Assembly (NCBI GenBank): GCA_018435665.1
Contig: JAHDND010000048.1
Location: 101,345-165,344 of the forward strand
Direction: 5' to 3'
Length of the DNA: 64,000 bases
DNA from: Candidatus Thiosymbion sp.
GTDB taxonomy: Bacteria; Pseudomonadota; Gammaproteobacteria; Chromatiales; Chromatiaceae
Part shown: positions 37,600-46,700 of the stretch, in pieces
Numbering within the stretch: position 1 is the first letter of the stretch
How the letters are laid out: each line of letters starts with the position of its first letter
Notes under the pieces: model-generated
The model's input: the letters and a program-made list of their open reading frames with translations, nothing else
The model's database searches: none
What the model was told of the DNA's origin: nothing
Position numbers and translations under genes: made by a program

Positions 37600-39537
37600 A
37601 TGACCCATCCTTCTCTCCAGGCACTGCCCTCTCCAGGCGCTACCGGTAAGGTCGTCAGCCCCAGCGATGCCGTGGCCTTGATTCGCGACGGCGACACCCT
37701 GGCGACCGGGGGCTTCGTGGGCATCGGCTTTCCAGAGAATCTGGCCCTGGCTTTGGAGCGGCGCTTCCTGGAGAGCCAGGCTCACGATCCACGGGGACGG
37801 GGCCATCCCCGCGACCTGACCCTGGTTTACGCTGCCGGCCAGGGCGATGGCCAGTTCCGGGGACTGAACCACCTGGGCCATGAGGGCCTGGTGCGGCGGG
37901 TCATCGGTGGCCACTGGGGACTGGTACCGAAGCTCCAGGAACTCGCCCTCACCAACCGCATCGAGGCCTGGAATCTCCCCCAGGGCGTCATCAGTCATCT
38001 GTTTCGCGATATCGCCGCCGGCAAGCCGGGGACTCTCACGCGGGTAGGGCTGGGGACCTTCGTCGATCCCTGCCAGGGGGGCGGCAAACTCAATGCGCGC
38101 ACCCGGGACGGCGGCGAGGAGCGGGTGCGGCTGCTGGAGATCGATGGCCAGGAATACCTCTTCTACCCGGCTTTCCCGATCCAGGTGGGCTTCATCCGCG
38201 GTACCACCGCCGATCTGGACGGCAACCTCACCATGGAGCGCGAGGCCCTGACCCTGGAGGCCCAGGCCATCGCCATGGCGGTGCACAACTCCGGCGGGCT
38301 GGTCATCGCCCAGGTCGAGCGGGTCGCCGAACGCCATAGCCTTCCCCCTCGCCAGGTCAAGGTCCCCGGCATCCTGGTGGATTGCGTGGTGGTGGCGGAG
38401 CGTCAGGAGTACCACCCGCAGACCTTCGCCGAGGCCTACAGCCCCGCCTTCGCCGGGGAGATCCGGGTGCCACCCGCGTCCATCCCCCCCCTGCCCCTGG
38501 ACGAGCGCAAGGTCATCGCGCGCCGGGCCGCCCTCGAACTGGGCGTCAACGCCATCGTCAACCTGGGTATCGGGATGCCCGAGGGGATCGCCGCGGTGGC
38601 GACGGAGGAGGAGATCCTCGATCTCATCACCCTCACCGCCGAGCCGGGGGTGATCGGCGGGATACCGGCGGGGGGGCTGAGCTTCGGCGCCGCCATCAAT
38701 ACCCAGGCCATCATCGACCAGCCCAGCCAGTTCGATTTCTACGACGGTGGCGGTCTGGACATCGCCTTCCTCGGCCTGGCCCAGGCCGACCACCAGGGGA
38801 GCCTGAACGTCTCCCGGTTCGGATCGCGGCTGGCGGGGGCGGGCGGTTTCATCAACATCAGCCAGAGCGCCCGGCAACTGGTCTTCGTCGGCACCTTCAC
38901 CGCGGGCAAGTTGAAGATCGCCTGCGAGGGCGAGGGTCTGCGCATCCTGGCCGAGGGCCATCAGCGCAAGTTCGTCCGTGAGGTCGAACACCGCACCTTC
39001 AGCGGCCCGGTCGCGGCGGCTCAAGGCAAGCGGGTCCTCTACATCACTGAGCGCTGCGTCTTCCGTCTCACCCCCGAGGGGCTCGAACTGATCGAAATCG
39101 CCCCGGGGGTCGATCTCCAGCGGGACATCCTGGACCAGATGGATTTTGTCCCGCTCATGCCACGGCCGCCCCGGCTCATGGACGAACGGCTGTTCCGCGC
39201 CCAGCCCATGGCGTTGCGGACCAGGCTGTTGGCCCTCCCCCTGACGGAGCGCCTGTCCCATGACCCCGAGCGCGACCTCTTTTTCCTCGACCTGGAGGGC
39301 TTGAGTCTGGACCGCCCCCCGGACCTGGACAGGTTCCTCCTGGTACTGACGGAACGGCTGGCGGGCCTTGTCCGCAAGGTTGGCGTTGTCCTCTGCGACG
39401 ACCGTTTCACCCTGGCCGCGGACTTACAGCCAGCCTATGCCCAGGCCATGAAGATCCTGCTCCAGCAACACGCCAGCCAGGTGCGTCGCTATGGCGCCCG
39501 GGCCTTTGATCATCTCCGGCGCGGCGGAGGGCGCTGA
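37600..39537 (+). CDS. Acyl-CoA:acetate/3-ketoacid CoA-transferase with C-terminal extension
   Basis: A 645-residue family I CoA-transferase that moves CoA between acyl-CoA and a free acid through a glutamyl-CoA intermediate. Both halves are present: the N-terminal alpha-like part ([19 protein letters not shown]) and the C-terminal beta-like part with catalytic Glu in [11 protein letters not shown]. The layout resembles propionate CoA-transferase or YdiF. About 120 residues after the usual end ([14 protein letters not shown]) form an extra domain of unknown role. A 46-bp tandem repeat overlaps the 3' end of the gene. The substrate acid cannot be read from the sequence. Confidence 0.9.
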   Translation: MTHPSLQALPSPGATGKVVSPSDAVALIRDGDTLATGGFVGIGFPENLALALERRFLESQAHDPRGRGHPRDLTLVYAAGQGDGQFRGLNHLGHEGLVRRVIGGHWGLVPKLQELALTNRIEAWNLPQGVISHLFRDIAAGKPGTLTRVGLGTFVDPCQGGGKLNARTRDGGEERVRLLEIDGQEYLFYPAFPIQVGFIRGTTADLDGNLTMEREALTLEAQAIAMAVHNSGGLVIAQVERVAERHSLPPRQVKVPGILVDCVVVAERQEYHPQTFAEAYSPAFAGEIRVPPASIPPLPLDERKVIARRAALELGVNAIVNLGIGMPEGIAAVATEEEILDLITLTAEPGVIGGIPAGGLSFGAAINTQAIIDQPSQFDFYDGGGLDIAFLGLAQADHQGSLNVSRFGSRLAGAGGFINISQSARQLVFVGTFTAGKLKIACEGEGLRILAEGHQRKFVREVEHRTFSGPVAAAQGKRVLYITERCVFRLTPEGLELIEIAPGVDLQRDILDQMDFVPLMPRPPRLMDERLFRAQPMALRTRLLALPLTERLSHDPERDLFFLDLEGLSLDRPPDLDRFLLVLTERLAGLVRKVGVVLCDDRFTLAADLQPAYAQAMKILLQQHASQVRRYGARAFDHLRRGGGR

Positions 39538-39635
39538 CAACCCGGGCGACGATGACCAACTCCGGGGCGGCGGGGCGCGCTGACAACTTGGTCGAGGGTG
39601 ACCAAACCCCGCCGCGGTGGGGAGGGCCGACACCC
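39508..39635. repeat. 46-bp tandem repeat at the 3' end of the CoA-transferase gene
   Basis: Two full diverged units (39508-39553, 39554-39599) and a partial third beginning at 39600. Each unit starts GAYCAW, contains CTCCGGSGCGGCGG in the first two, and then GCGCTGACAAC. The first unit encodes the last residues of the enzyme; the others are intergenic. Confidence 0.6.
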
Positions 39636-39644
39636 AGGGTGTCG

Positions 39645-40850
39645 CTATTCCCGCCGCAGGGCCTCGATCGGGTCCAGCCGGGCGGCGCGGCGGGCGGGGA
39701 AGTAGCCGAAGAGGATGCCGACGGCGGCGGAGAAGAGGAAGGCGGTGATGACGATGCCGCCGTTGAAGATAAAGGGGACCTGAAGGACATCGGCGAGGAG
39801 GACGGCGGCGACCAGGGCGAGGAGGATGCCGAGGATGCCACCCAGGGAGGACAGCACCACCGCCTCAACCAGGAATTGCAGCAGGACCTCCCGCTCCAGG
39901 GCGCCGATGGCCAGGCGGATACCGATCTCCCGGGTGCGCTCCGTCACCGAGACGAGCATGATGTTCATGATGCCGATGCCCCCCACCAGCAGGCTGACGG
40001 CGGCGACGGCGCTGAGCAGGGTGGTGAGGATGCGGGTGGTGCCGGTGAGCATGTCGGTCAGCTCCTTCATGTCCCGGACGCTGAAATCGTCCTGCTCCCC
40101 GGCGCCGATCTTGCGCCGTTCGCGCATCAGCCGCTCGATGTCCGCCTTGGCGGCCTCGGTGGACTCCCCCTCCTTGATGGAGACCTGGATCATGGTCACG
40201 TCCAGGTTGCCGGCGATGCGTCGCTGAAAGGTGCGTAGGGGCATGAGGATCAGATCGTCCTGATCGTGCCCCATGCTGCTCTGGCCCTTGGTGGCCAGGA
40301 GGCCGATGACCTGGCAGGACATGGTCTTGATGCGCAGCTTTTCCCCCACCGGGTCCTGGTTGCCGAACAGCTCGCGCTGGACGGTGGCGCCAATCAGGCA
40401 CACCGCCTTCCCGGCCCGCGACTCGCCCTCGGAAAAGACCCGCCCCGCGGCCAGGGGCCAGTTGCGCACGTCCAGGTAGCGGTTGTCGGTGCCGGTGACG
40501 GAGGTCGCCCAACTGCTGTTGCCGGCGACGGCGGTGGCGGTCTGGTTGGCGGAGGGCGCCAGGACGCGGATGCTGGGGACCTGCCGCTGGAGGGCGACGG
40601 CGTCCTCCAGCTTGAAGGGCGCGACGCCAATGCCGGAGCCGGGGCCCATGCGCTGGCCCATGCGGATCATGAGCAGGTTGGTGCCCATGGTCTCGATCTG
40701 CGTGGCCACCGCCTGGGTGGCGCCACCGCCCAGGGTGACCATGACGATGACCGCCGCGACGCCGATCACTACCCCGAGGATGGTGAGGATGGAGCGCAGG
40801 ACGTTGCGGCGGATCTCCCGCAGGGCGAGCAGAAAGGCGTTCCACAGCAT
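39645..40850 (-). CDS. MacB-like ABC transporter permease
   Basis: A 401-residue inner-membrane permease of the MacB/FtsX type: one N-terminal span (about 20-42), a large periplasmic MacB_PCD domain (about 45-250), and three C-terminal spans (about 280-390) including VGGIGIMNIMLVSVTERTREIGIR. It lacks the fused ATPase of E. coli MacB; that function is supplied by the preceding gene. It ends an adaptor-ATPase-permease operon that probably exports a peptide, lipid or drug through a TolC-type channel. It is separated from the ATPase by 13 nt. Confidence 0.92.
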   Translation of the reverse strand: MLWNAFLLALREIRRNVLRSILTILGVVIGVAAVIVMVTLGGGATQAVATQIETMGTNLLMIRMGQRMGPGSGIGVAPFKLEDAVALQRQVPSIRVLAPSANQTATAVAGNSSWATSVTGTDNRYLDVRNWPLAAGRVFSEGESRAGKAVCLIGATVQRELFGNQDPVGEKLRIKTMSCQVIGLLATKGQSSMGHDQDDLILMPLRTFQRRIAGNLDVTMIQVSIKEGESTEAAKADIERLMRERRKIGAGEQDDFSVRDMKELTDMLTGTTRILTTLLSAVAAVSLLVGGIGIMNIMLVSVTERTREIGIRLAIGALEREVLLQFLVEAVVLSSLGGILGILLALVAAVLLADVLQVPFIFNGGIVITAFLFSAAVGILFGYFPARRAARLDPIEALRRE

Positions 40851-40863
40851 CGGCGTTACTCCG

Positions 40864-41583
40864 TTATTCCGTCACCCGGCCATCACGGAAGTGGATGACG
40901 CGATGGGCGTATTCGGCCATCTCCGGTTCGTGGGTGACCATGAGGATGGTGATGGCCCGGTCCCGGTTGAGTCCGGTCAGCAGGTCCATGATCTCGTGGC
41001 TGCGGGCGCTGTCCAGGTTGCCGGTGGGCTCGTCCGCCAGCAGCAGGCGGGGCTGGGTGACGATGGCCCGGGCGATGGCGACGCGCTGCTGCTGGCCGCC
41101 GGAGAGTTCGCCGGGGGTATGGTCTTCCCAGCCGGTGAGTCCGACCAGGGCCAGGGCGGCGCGGGCGCGGGCGCGGCGCTCCGCGGCGGGGATATGGCGA
41201 TAGATCAGCGGCAGTTCCACGTTCTCCAGGGCCGAGGTGCGGTTGAGGAGATTGAAGCCCTGGAAGACGAAGCCCAGGTAATTGCGCCGCAGGCGGGCGC
41301 GCTGGTCGCGGCTGAGGGTCTCGACGGCGGCGTCCTGGAAGCGATAGGAGCCCCCGCTGGGGGTGTCGAGACAGCCGAGGATGTTCATGGCGGTGGACTT
41401 GCCGGAGCCGCTGGGGCCCATGACGGCGACGAACTCCCCCTCCCGGATGCGCAGGTCCACTCCGTCCAGGGCGCGCATGGCCGCAGCTCCCTGACCGTAG
41501 ACTTTGGTCACCTGGCGGAACTCCACCAGGATGGGCGCCGGCGGATCCAGCGGGGAGGTCGTCACCGGGGCCTCCGCGGTCAT
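40864..41583 (-). CDS. MacB-like ABC transporter ATP-binding protein
   Basis: A 239-residue cytoplasmic ATPase of the LolD/MacB branch. Walker A is GPSGSGKST, signature LSGGQQQRVAIARAI, Walker B LLLADEPTGNLD, then a switch His in VTHEPEMAEYA. The N-terminal segment through YGQGAAAMRALDGVDL is typical. It overlaps the adaptor gene by 4 nt and is followed after 13 nt by the permease, so the three are one transcript and one tripartite efflux pump. Confidence 0.95.
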   Translation of the reverse strand: MTAEAPVTTSPLDPPAPILVEFRQVTKVYGQGAAAMRALDGVDLRIREGEFVAVMGPSGSGKSTAMNILGCLDTPSGGSYRFQDAAVETLSRDQRARLRRNYLGFVFQGFNLLNRTSALENVELPLIYRHIPAAERRARARAALALVGLTGWEDHTPGELSGGQQQRVAIARAIVTQPRLLLADEPTGNLDSARSHEIMDLLTGLNRDRAITILMVTHEPEMAEYAHRVIHFRDGRVTE

Positions 41584-42983
41584 GATTTGGCCCCGCCGCG
41601 CTCCAGTTCCACCAGGACCTCGGTCCCCGTCTCCAGGCCGCCAGCGAGGATCTCCGTCAGATTGCCGTCGGTGGCGCCAGTCTCGACCGGGATCGCCTCG
41701 GGCTGGCCATCGCGCAGCACCCAGACCTTGGCGCCCTTGCCGGCCTTGGGCTCCTTGGGGGTGCTGGTGCGGCTGGAGGGGGGGCGGCGGGGCAGCAGCA
41801 TCCCGACTAGGCCGCCGTTGTCCGCCTTGGCGCCGCCCTTGCTGGCGCTCGGGGGGCTGAAGCGCAGGGCGGTGTTGGGCACCAGCAGGGCGTCCTGGAC
41901 CTCCCGCGCCAGGATTTCGGCGGTGGCGGTCATGCCCGGGCGCAGGGAGAGATCATCGTTCTCCAGGGCGAGCAGGGCGGCGTAGGTCACGACCCCGTTG
42001 ATGGTCTCCGGGGCGTAGCGGATCTGGGTGATGGTGGCGGGAAAGCGGCGGTTGGGATAGGCGTCGACGGTGAACTCGGCCTTGAGCCCCGCCGCCACCT
42101 GCCCCACGTCCGCCTCGTCCACGGCGACGTTGAGCTCCATCTGGGTCAGGTCCTCCGCCAGGGTGAAGAGCACCGGGGTCTGGAGGGAGGCCGCCACCGT
42201 CTGGCCCGGCTCCACCTGACGCTTGAGGACGGTGCCGTCGATGGGGGAGCGGATCTCGGACTTGACCAGGGTGCGGCTGTCGGCATCGAGCTGGGCCTGG
42301 GATTGCTCGACCTTGGCCTTGGCCACCGCCAGGGCGGCCTCGGCGCGGCGGGCGGCGCCGGCGGCGGTATCCAGTTCCTCCTGGGAGGACATGCGCTTGG
42401 CGATCAGGTCCTGGACGCGGCGCAGCTTGCTGGCGGTCTCAGTGGCGGTGGCCTCCGCCTCCTTGACCCCCGCCAGGGCCAGGGCCAGGGCCGCCTCGGC
42501 CTGCCGCTTCTTGGCCGTGAAGGTGTCCGGGTCGAGGCGGGCCAGGACCTGCCCCTTGGTCACCCGGTCATTGAAGTCCACCAGCACCTCGTCGATGGTG
42601 CCGGAGACCTCGGTGCCCACGTCCACCTGGGTCACCGGCTGTAACTGGCCGGTGGCGGTGACCTTGACGACGAGGTCGCCGCGCTCGACGGTGGCGGTCT
42701 TGAAGCGGGGCCCCTCCGGGACCGACTCCGTGAGCCAGAACCGGGCGGCAACGGCCAGGCCCAGCAGCGCCAGCGCCGCCAGCAGGTAACGGCCCCAGCG
42801 CCGGCGGGGGCGTTCGTCGAGGTCCAGGTTCCCGGTGATCCTGGCCCCTGGCCCCTTGGCGGCCCGCGCTGGTTCCGGCTGAGCTTGCGCCCCGGGCACT
42901 TGTCCAGGCCCTTGTCCGGGCCCCGGTCCGGACCCAGGCCCAGGGGTCGGGGGTAGTTCCACTGTGGTCATGTCAATGCGCAC
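41580..42983 (-). CDS. MacA-like efflux periplasmic adaptor subunit
   Basis: A 467-residue membrane-fusion protein anchored by one span at about 64-82. The periplasmic part has a biotinyl-lipoyl domain, an alpha-helical coiled-coil hairpin (about 155-235), and beta-barrel domains (IRSPIDGTVLKRQVEPGQTV; DLTQMELNVAVDEADVGQV). The first 40 residues or so are unusual: a cytoplasmic Pro/Gly/Gln-rich tail (PGPGSGPGPGQGPGQVPG). A Ser/Lys/Gly-rich insertion lies near 375-410. It is the first gene of the MacAB-type operon. Annotated start is ATG; ATG four codons later is also possible. Confidence 0.9.
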   Translation of the reverse strand: MRIDMTTVELPPTPGPGSGPGPGQGPGQVPGAQAQPEPARAAKGPGARITGNLDLDERPRRRWGRYLLAALALLGLAVAARFWLTESVPEGPRFKTATVERGDLVVKVTATGQLQPVTQVDVGTEVSGTIDEVLVDFNDRVTKGQVLARLDPDTFTAKKRQAEAALALALAGVKEAEATATETASKLRRVQDLIAKRMSSQEELDTAAGAARRAEAALAVAKAKVEQSQAQLDADSRTLVKSEIRSPIDGTVLKRQVEPGQTVAASLQTPVLFTLAEDLTQMELNVAVDEADVGQVAAGLKAEFTVDAYPNRRFPATITQIRYAPETINGVVTYAALLALENDDLSLRPGMTATAEILAREVQDALLVPNTALRFSPPSASKGGAKADNGGLVGMLLPRRPPSSRTSTPKEPKAGKGAKVWVLRDGQPEAIPVETGATDGNLTEILAGGLETGTEVLVELERGGAKS

Positions 42984-43157
42984 CTATGCGGCTGGCGATC
43001 CTGGCATCAGTCTAAGCGCAAGGGGCTAGCCACGGGAGGGCGAAGCGGGGAAAGACCATGGATATTGCCCGGGCTGAACCCCGCCTGTCAGCGCTGAACC
43101 CTTGGATGCCCACTAGGCTGCGGATAAGCTATGCACAGAAACCATGAGGAGGACCCT

Positions 43158-43403
43158 ATGCTACCTGCCTATGACACCCAGGCCCCCAAGAGATCCGCCA
43201 ACCTGAGCATCAACGCGGACCTGTTGACCAGGGCCAAGGCGCTGAACATCAACCTGTCCGCCGCCTTTGAACGAGCCTTGATTCAAGCCCTCAAGGAAAA
43301 ACAAATAGATGAATGGGTCGTTAATAATCGGGAAGCTATAGAGGCCTATAACGACCTGGTGGAGCAACAGGGGGTTTTCAGTGACGGGCTGAGGAATTTC
43401 TGA
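43158..43403 (+). CDS. ccdA: CcdA-family antitoxin
   Basis: An 81-residue antitoxin. The N-terminal ribbon-helix-helix (RSANLSINADLLTRAKALNINLSAAFERAL) binds the operator. A disordered C-terminal half (EWVVNNREAIEAYNDLVEQQ) wraps the toxin. ATG 43158 is chosen because AGGAGGA lies 4 nt before it and the RHH domain starts at the family position. It overlaps ccdB by 1 nt (TGATG), the normal antitoxin-first order. Confidence 0.93.
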   Translation: MLPAYDTQAPKRSANLSINADLLTRAKALNINLSAAFERALIQALKEKQIDEWVVNNREAIEAYNDLVEQQGVFSDGLRNF

Positions 43404-43720
43404 TGCCTCAGTTTGCGCTTTACCAAAATCCCAATCCGGCCACCAAGGTGGCTTATCCCTTGCTTCTTGACGTTCAGAGCGACCTCATTGCCGACCTGAA
43501 TACCCGGGTGGTGGTTCCCCTCTGCCCGGTCTCAGCGATGAAAGGCAAATTGATCAAGATCTTGACGCCAGTCTTCGAGATCGACGGCCAGCAGTACGTC
43601 ATGCTCACCCCGCAACTGGCCGGGACCTCGAAGAAGCAGGTGGGTGCGAAAGTCGCCGACCTCGCGCATCACCGGGAAACTATCCTCGCGGCCCTGGATT
43701 TACTGATCACCGGCATCTGA
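43403..43720 (+). CDS. ccdB: CcdB-family toxin (DNA gyrase poison)
   Basis: A 105-residue toxin. It aligns with plasmid F CcdB through LLLDVQSDLI, VVVPLCPV, LTPVFEIDGQQYVMLTPQLA and KVADLAHHRETILAALDLLITGI. The terminal Gly-Ile needed for gyrase poisoning is present, but the Trp that precedes it in F CcdB is Thr here. Gyrase inhibition is therefore likely by family but not certain. The pair is chromosomal, between efflux and lipid genes. Confidence 0.92.
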   Translation: MPQFALYQNPNPATKVAYPLLLDVQSDLIADLNTRVVVPLCPVSAMKGKLIKILTPVFEIDGQQYVMLTPQLAGTSKKQVGAKVADLAHHRETILAALDLLITGI

Positions 43721-43788
43721 GCCGAGAGATGGCAATTGAGGTCATGTGAAAATGACCCTTTCCTCAGCCGCCGAACGCGCTCAGCCCA

Positions 43789-46700
43789 TCATTCCGAGAG
43801 CGCCAGCCGCTTGACGGCCGCGAAGTCGGTCTTGCCGCTGCCGAGTTTGGGGATGGCCGCGACCTGGCGCACCGCGGCGGGGATGGTCAGGGGGTTGGCC
43901 CCGGCGGCGAGCAGGGTGCGGCGCAAGTCGTCCCCATCCAGATCCGCCGCCACCAGCAGCAGGATGCGCTCGCCCTTCTGCGCATCCGGCAGGTTGACCG
44001 CGGCCAGTTCCAGCTCCGGCTGGGCCAGGACCCGGCGGACCTGCTCCTCCACCGCCGTCAGGCCGATCATCTCGCCGCCGATCTTGGCGAACCGGGAATA
44101 GCGGTCGACGATGGTCAGGAAGCCGTCTTCATCCAGGTGCCCCTTGTCGCCCGTCTGGTACCAGCGCTTGCCGTCCAGGGTGACGAGGGCCGCCGCGGTC
44201 CTCTCCGGGTCGTTGAGATAGCCCTTCATGACCTGGACGCCACCGATGAGGATGAGACCGTCCTCCCCGGGGGGCAGCGCGGCCAGGGTGGCCGGGTCGA
44301 CGATGCGGAAACTGGTGCCGGGCAGGGGCAGGCCGACGGTCCCGGGGCGGGAGGCGGTCTGGATCTTCCAGTTGTCGGTATCCAGGGTGTCCGGGACATT
44401 GACGCTGGCCACCGGGGTGGTCTCGGTGGCGCCGTAGCCCTCGTGGAGGGTCTTCTGGAACTTGAGGGTGAAGGCCTCGCGCACGTCCGGGGCCAGGCGT
44501 TCGGCGCCGGCCACCACCAGGCGCAGGGGCTCCAGCATCAGGGGGTGGACCTTGCGGTTGCGGGTGTAGAGCCGCAGGAAGGTGGAGGTGCCGAACAGCA
44601 CCGTGGCGCGATAACGGGCGATGGCCTTGGCGCTGCCCAGGGCATCGGTGGGGTCCGGGTGGCAGACCGTCGGGATGCCCTCCACCAGGGGCAGGAGGGT
44701 GGTGACCGTGAGCCCGAAGGCGTGGAAGGGCGGCAGGTTGGCCAGCAGGATGTCGTCTTGCCGGGTGTTGAGCACATCCGTGATCTGGCGGATGTTGGCC
44801 ATGAGGTTGCGATGGGTCAGCTCGATACCCTTGGGGATGCCCTCGCTGCCGCTTGAGAAGAGGATCACCGCCGTGTCCTCGGGCTGGGTCCGCCGGCCCC
44901 AGAGGGCGAAGAGCAGCCGCGCCGGCAGCAGGCTGGCCAGGACCAGGGTTCCCAGGCCCTCGGCCTTGCCGATGCGGGCGCGCAGATCCTCCATGGCGTG
45001 CAGGTGGATGTTGGGCTGATCGGGAGTGACCGCGCCGCCCTCACTGTCAGTTTCACCTGTCCCAAGTGCACCAGCCATTCCGCTCGCGCTAACCGAGCCA
45101 GCCGTTCTATCAGCGCCATCCCCACCACCCGCTGCCTTCGCGTCGGCAAAGGGCTGGCCGCTACCCTCCATATCCTGGACCGCGGCCTGCGCGCCGAGCA
45201 GGGCGCGGACGTCGATGCCCCGGGCCGACAGCCGGGTCAGGAAGCGGTCCGCGGTGATGATGTGGCGGATACCGGCGTTGGCGATGGCGGCGCGCAGGGC
45301 CTCCGGGCTGGCGGTGTAGTTGAGGTTGACCACCCGCTTGCCGGTCAGCAGCCCCGCCAGGTTGGCGATGGCGCAGGCGCCGCTGGCGGGCAGGAGGATG
45401 CCGATGGCGGCCTCCGGGGCCAGGCGCCGGATGCGGCGGGCGAAGAGCAGGACGCCAGCGAGCAGGTGGCGGTTGCTCACCCGGGCGCCCGTGGACTCGA
45501 TGATCGCCACCCGGCCCAGGTGACGCTTGGCCTGGCGCAACCAGGCCAGGGGCAGGATGGGCAGGTCGTGGACATAGTCCTCCCAGGAGCTGACCGACAG
45601 ATCGAAGACCGCCTGCTTGACCAACTCGGCCCCGGCGGTCAGGGGCAGGGGGGCACCGAAGGCCACCACCACTGACCGCAGCCGGCCCTCCTCGCGGCTC
45701 TGGCGGAGCCGGGCGGTGGCGTAGGAAAAGAGGCTGCCCCAGAGCCCGCGCAGGTAGAAGGGGACGATGACCGCCGCCGCGTCCGCGGCCACCTGGCGGG
45801 CCGTCAGCTCGAAGCCGCGCTTGAACTCGGCGAGCTGACCGTTCTTGCTGATGGTCCCCTCGGGGAAGAGACACACCACCTGCCCCTCCTCGAGCAACCG
45901 CGCCAGGAGGGTGATGGCGTGGCGGCTGCTGCCGCGGGAGATGGGCACCACCTGGAAGAAGTCCAGAAACCACTTGAGGTACCAGCGGGCGTAGATCTCC
46001 CGTTCCATGACGAACCGCACCGGCCGCGGGCAGGCCATCTGCACCATCGCCCAGTCCAGCCAACTGATATGGTTGCCCAGGAGCAGGACCCCGCCCGTGG
46101 CCGGCAGGTGGTCCAGGCCGATGACCTTGAGCCGGAAGCGGGTCGCCACCAGCCGCTGGATCAGGAACCGGACCAGGGACTGGGGCAGCTTGTAGAGGGT
46201 GTAGGCCGCGCCGACCAGGGCGATCAGGGCCAGGCCCAGGATCAGGGTGACATCCCCCAGTGCCAGGTAGGCGGCGGCGATGGTGATGCCCAGGAAGGCC
46301 AGCATCCACAGGTTCTGGATGAAGTTGTTGGCCGCCAGCACCCGCCCCAGGGCCTGCTCGCCGGCGTTGAACTGGATCAGGGCATTGAGGGGCACCAGGA
46401 TGAAGCCCCCGAGGATGCCGATCATGAAGAAGTTGAGGCCGTGGGCCCAGGTCGAGTCCAGTCCCGGCACCAGGAAGAGGGTGATGGCGATGCCCACCGC
46501 CCCTAGGGGGATGAGGGCGGTCTCGATGTAGTGGCGCGACACCCGGCCGGCGATGATGGAGCCGAGGATGATGCCCAGGCCCGAGCAGGCGAGGATGCCC
46601 TGGATCACCACCGTGTTGGTCTCCCCCAGGGTGTCCTTGGCGAAGGCGGGGAAGACCGCCAGGATCACCTGGGAGATGGACCAGAACACCGACAGGCCGA

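Noticed and set aside
39580..39635. CRISPR-like repeat after the CoA-transferase
   Set aside because: The 46-bp units are contiguous without spacers and start inside the gene, so this is a simple tandem duplication.
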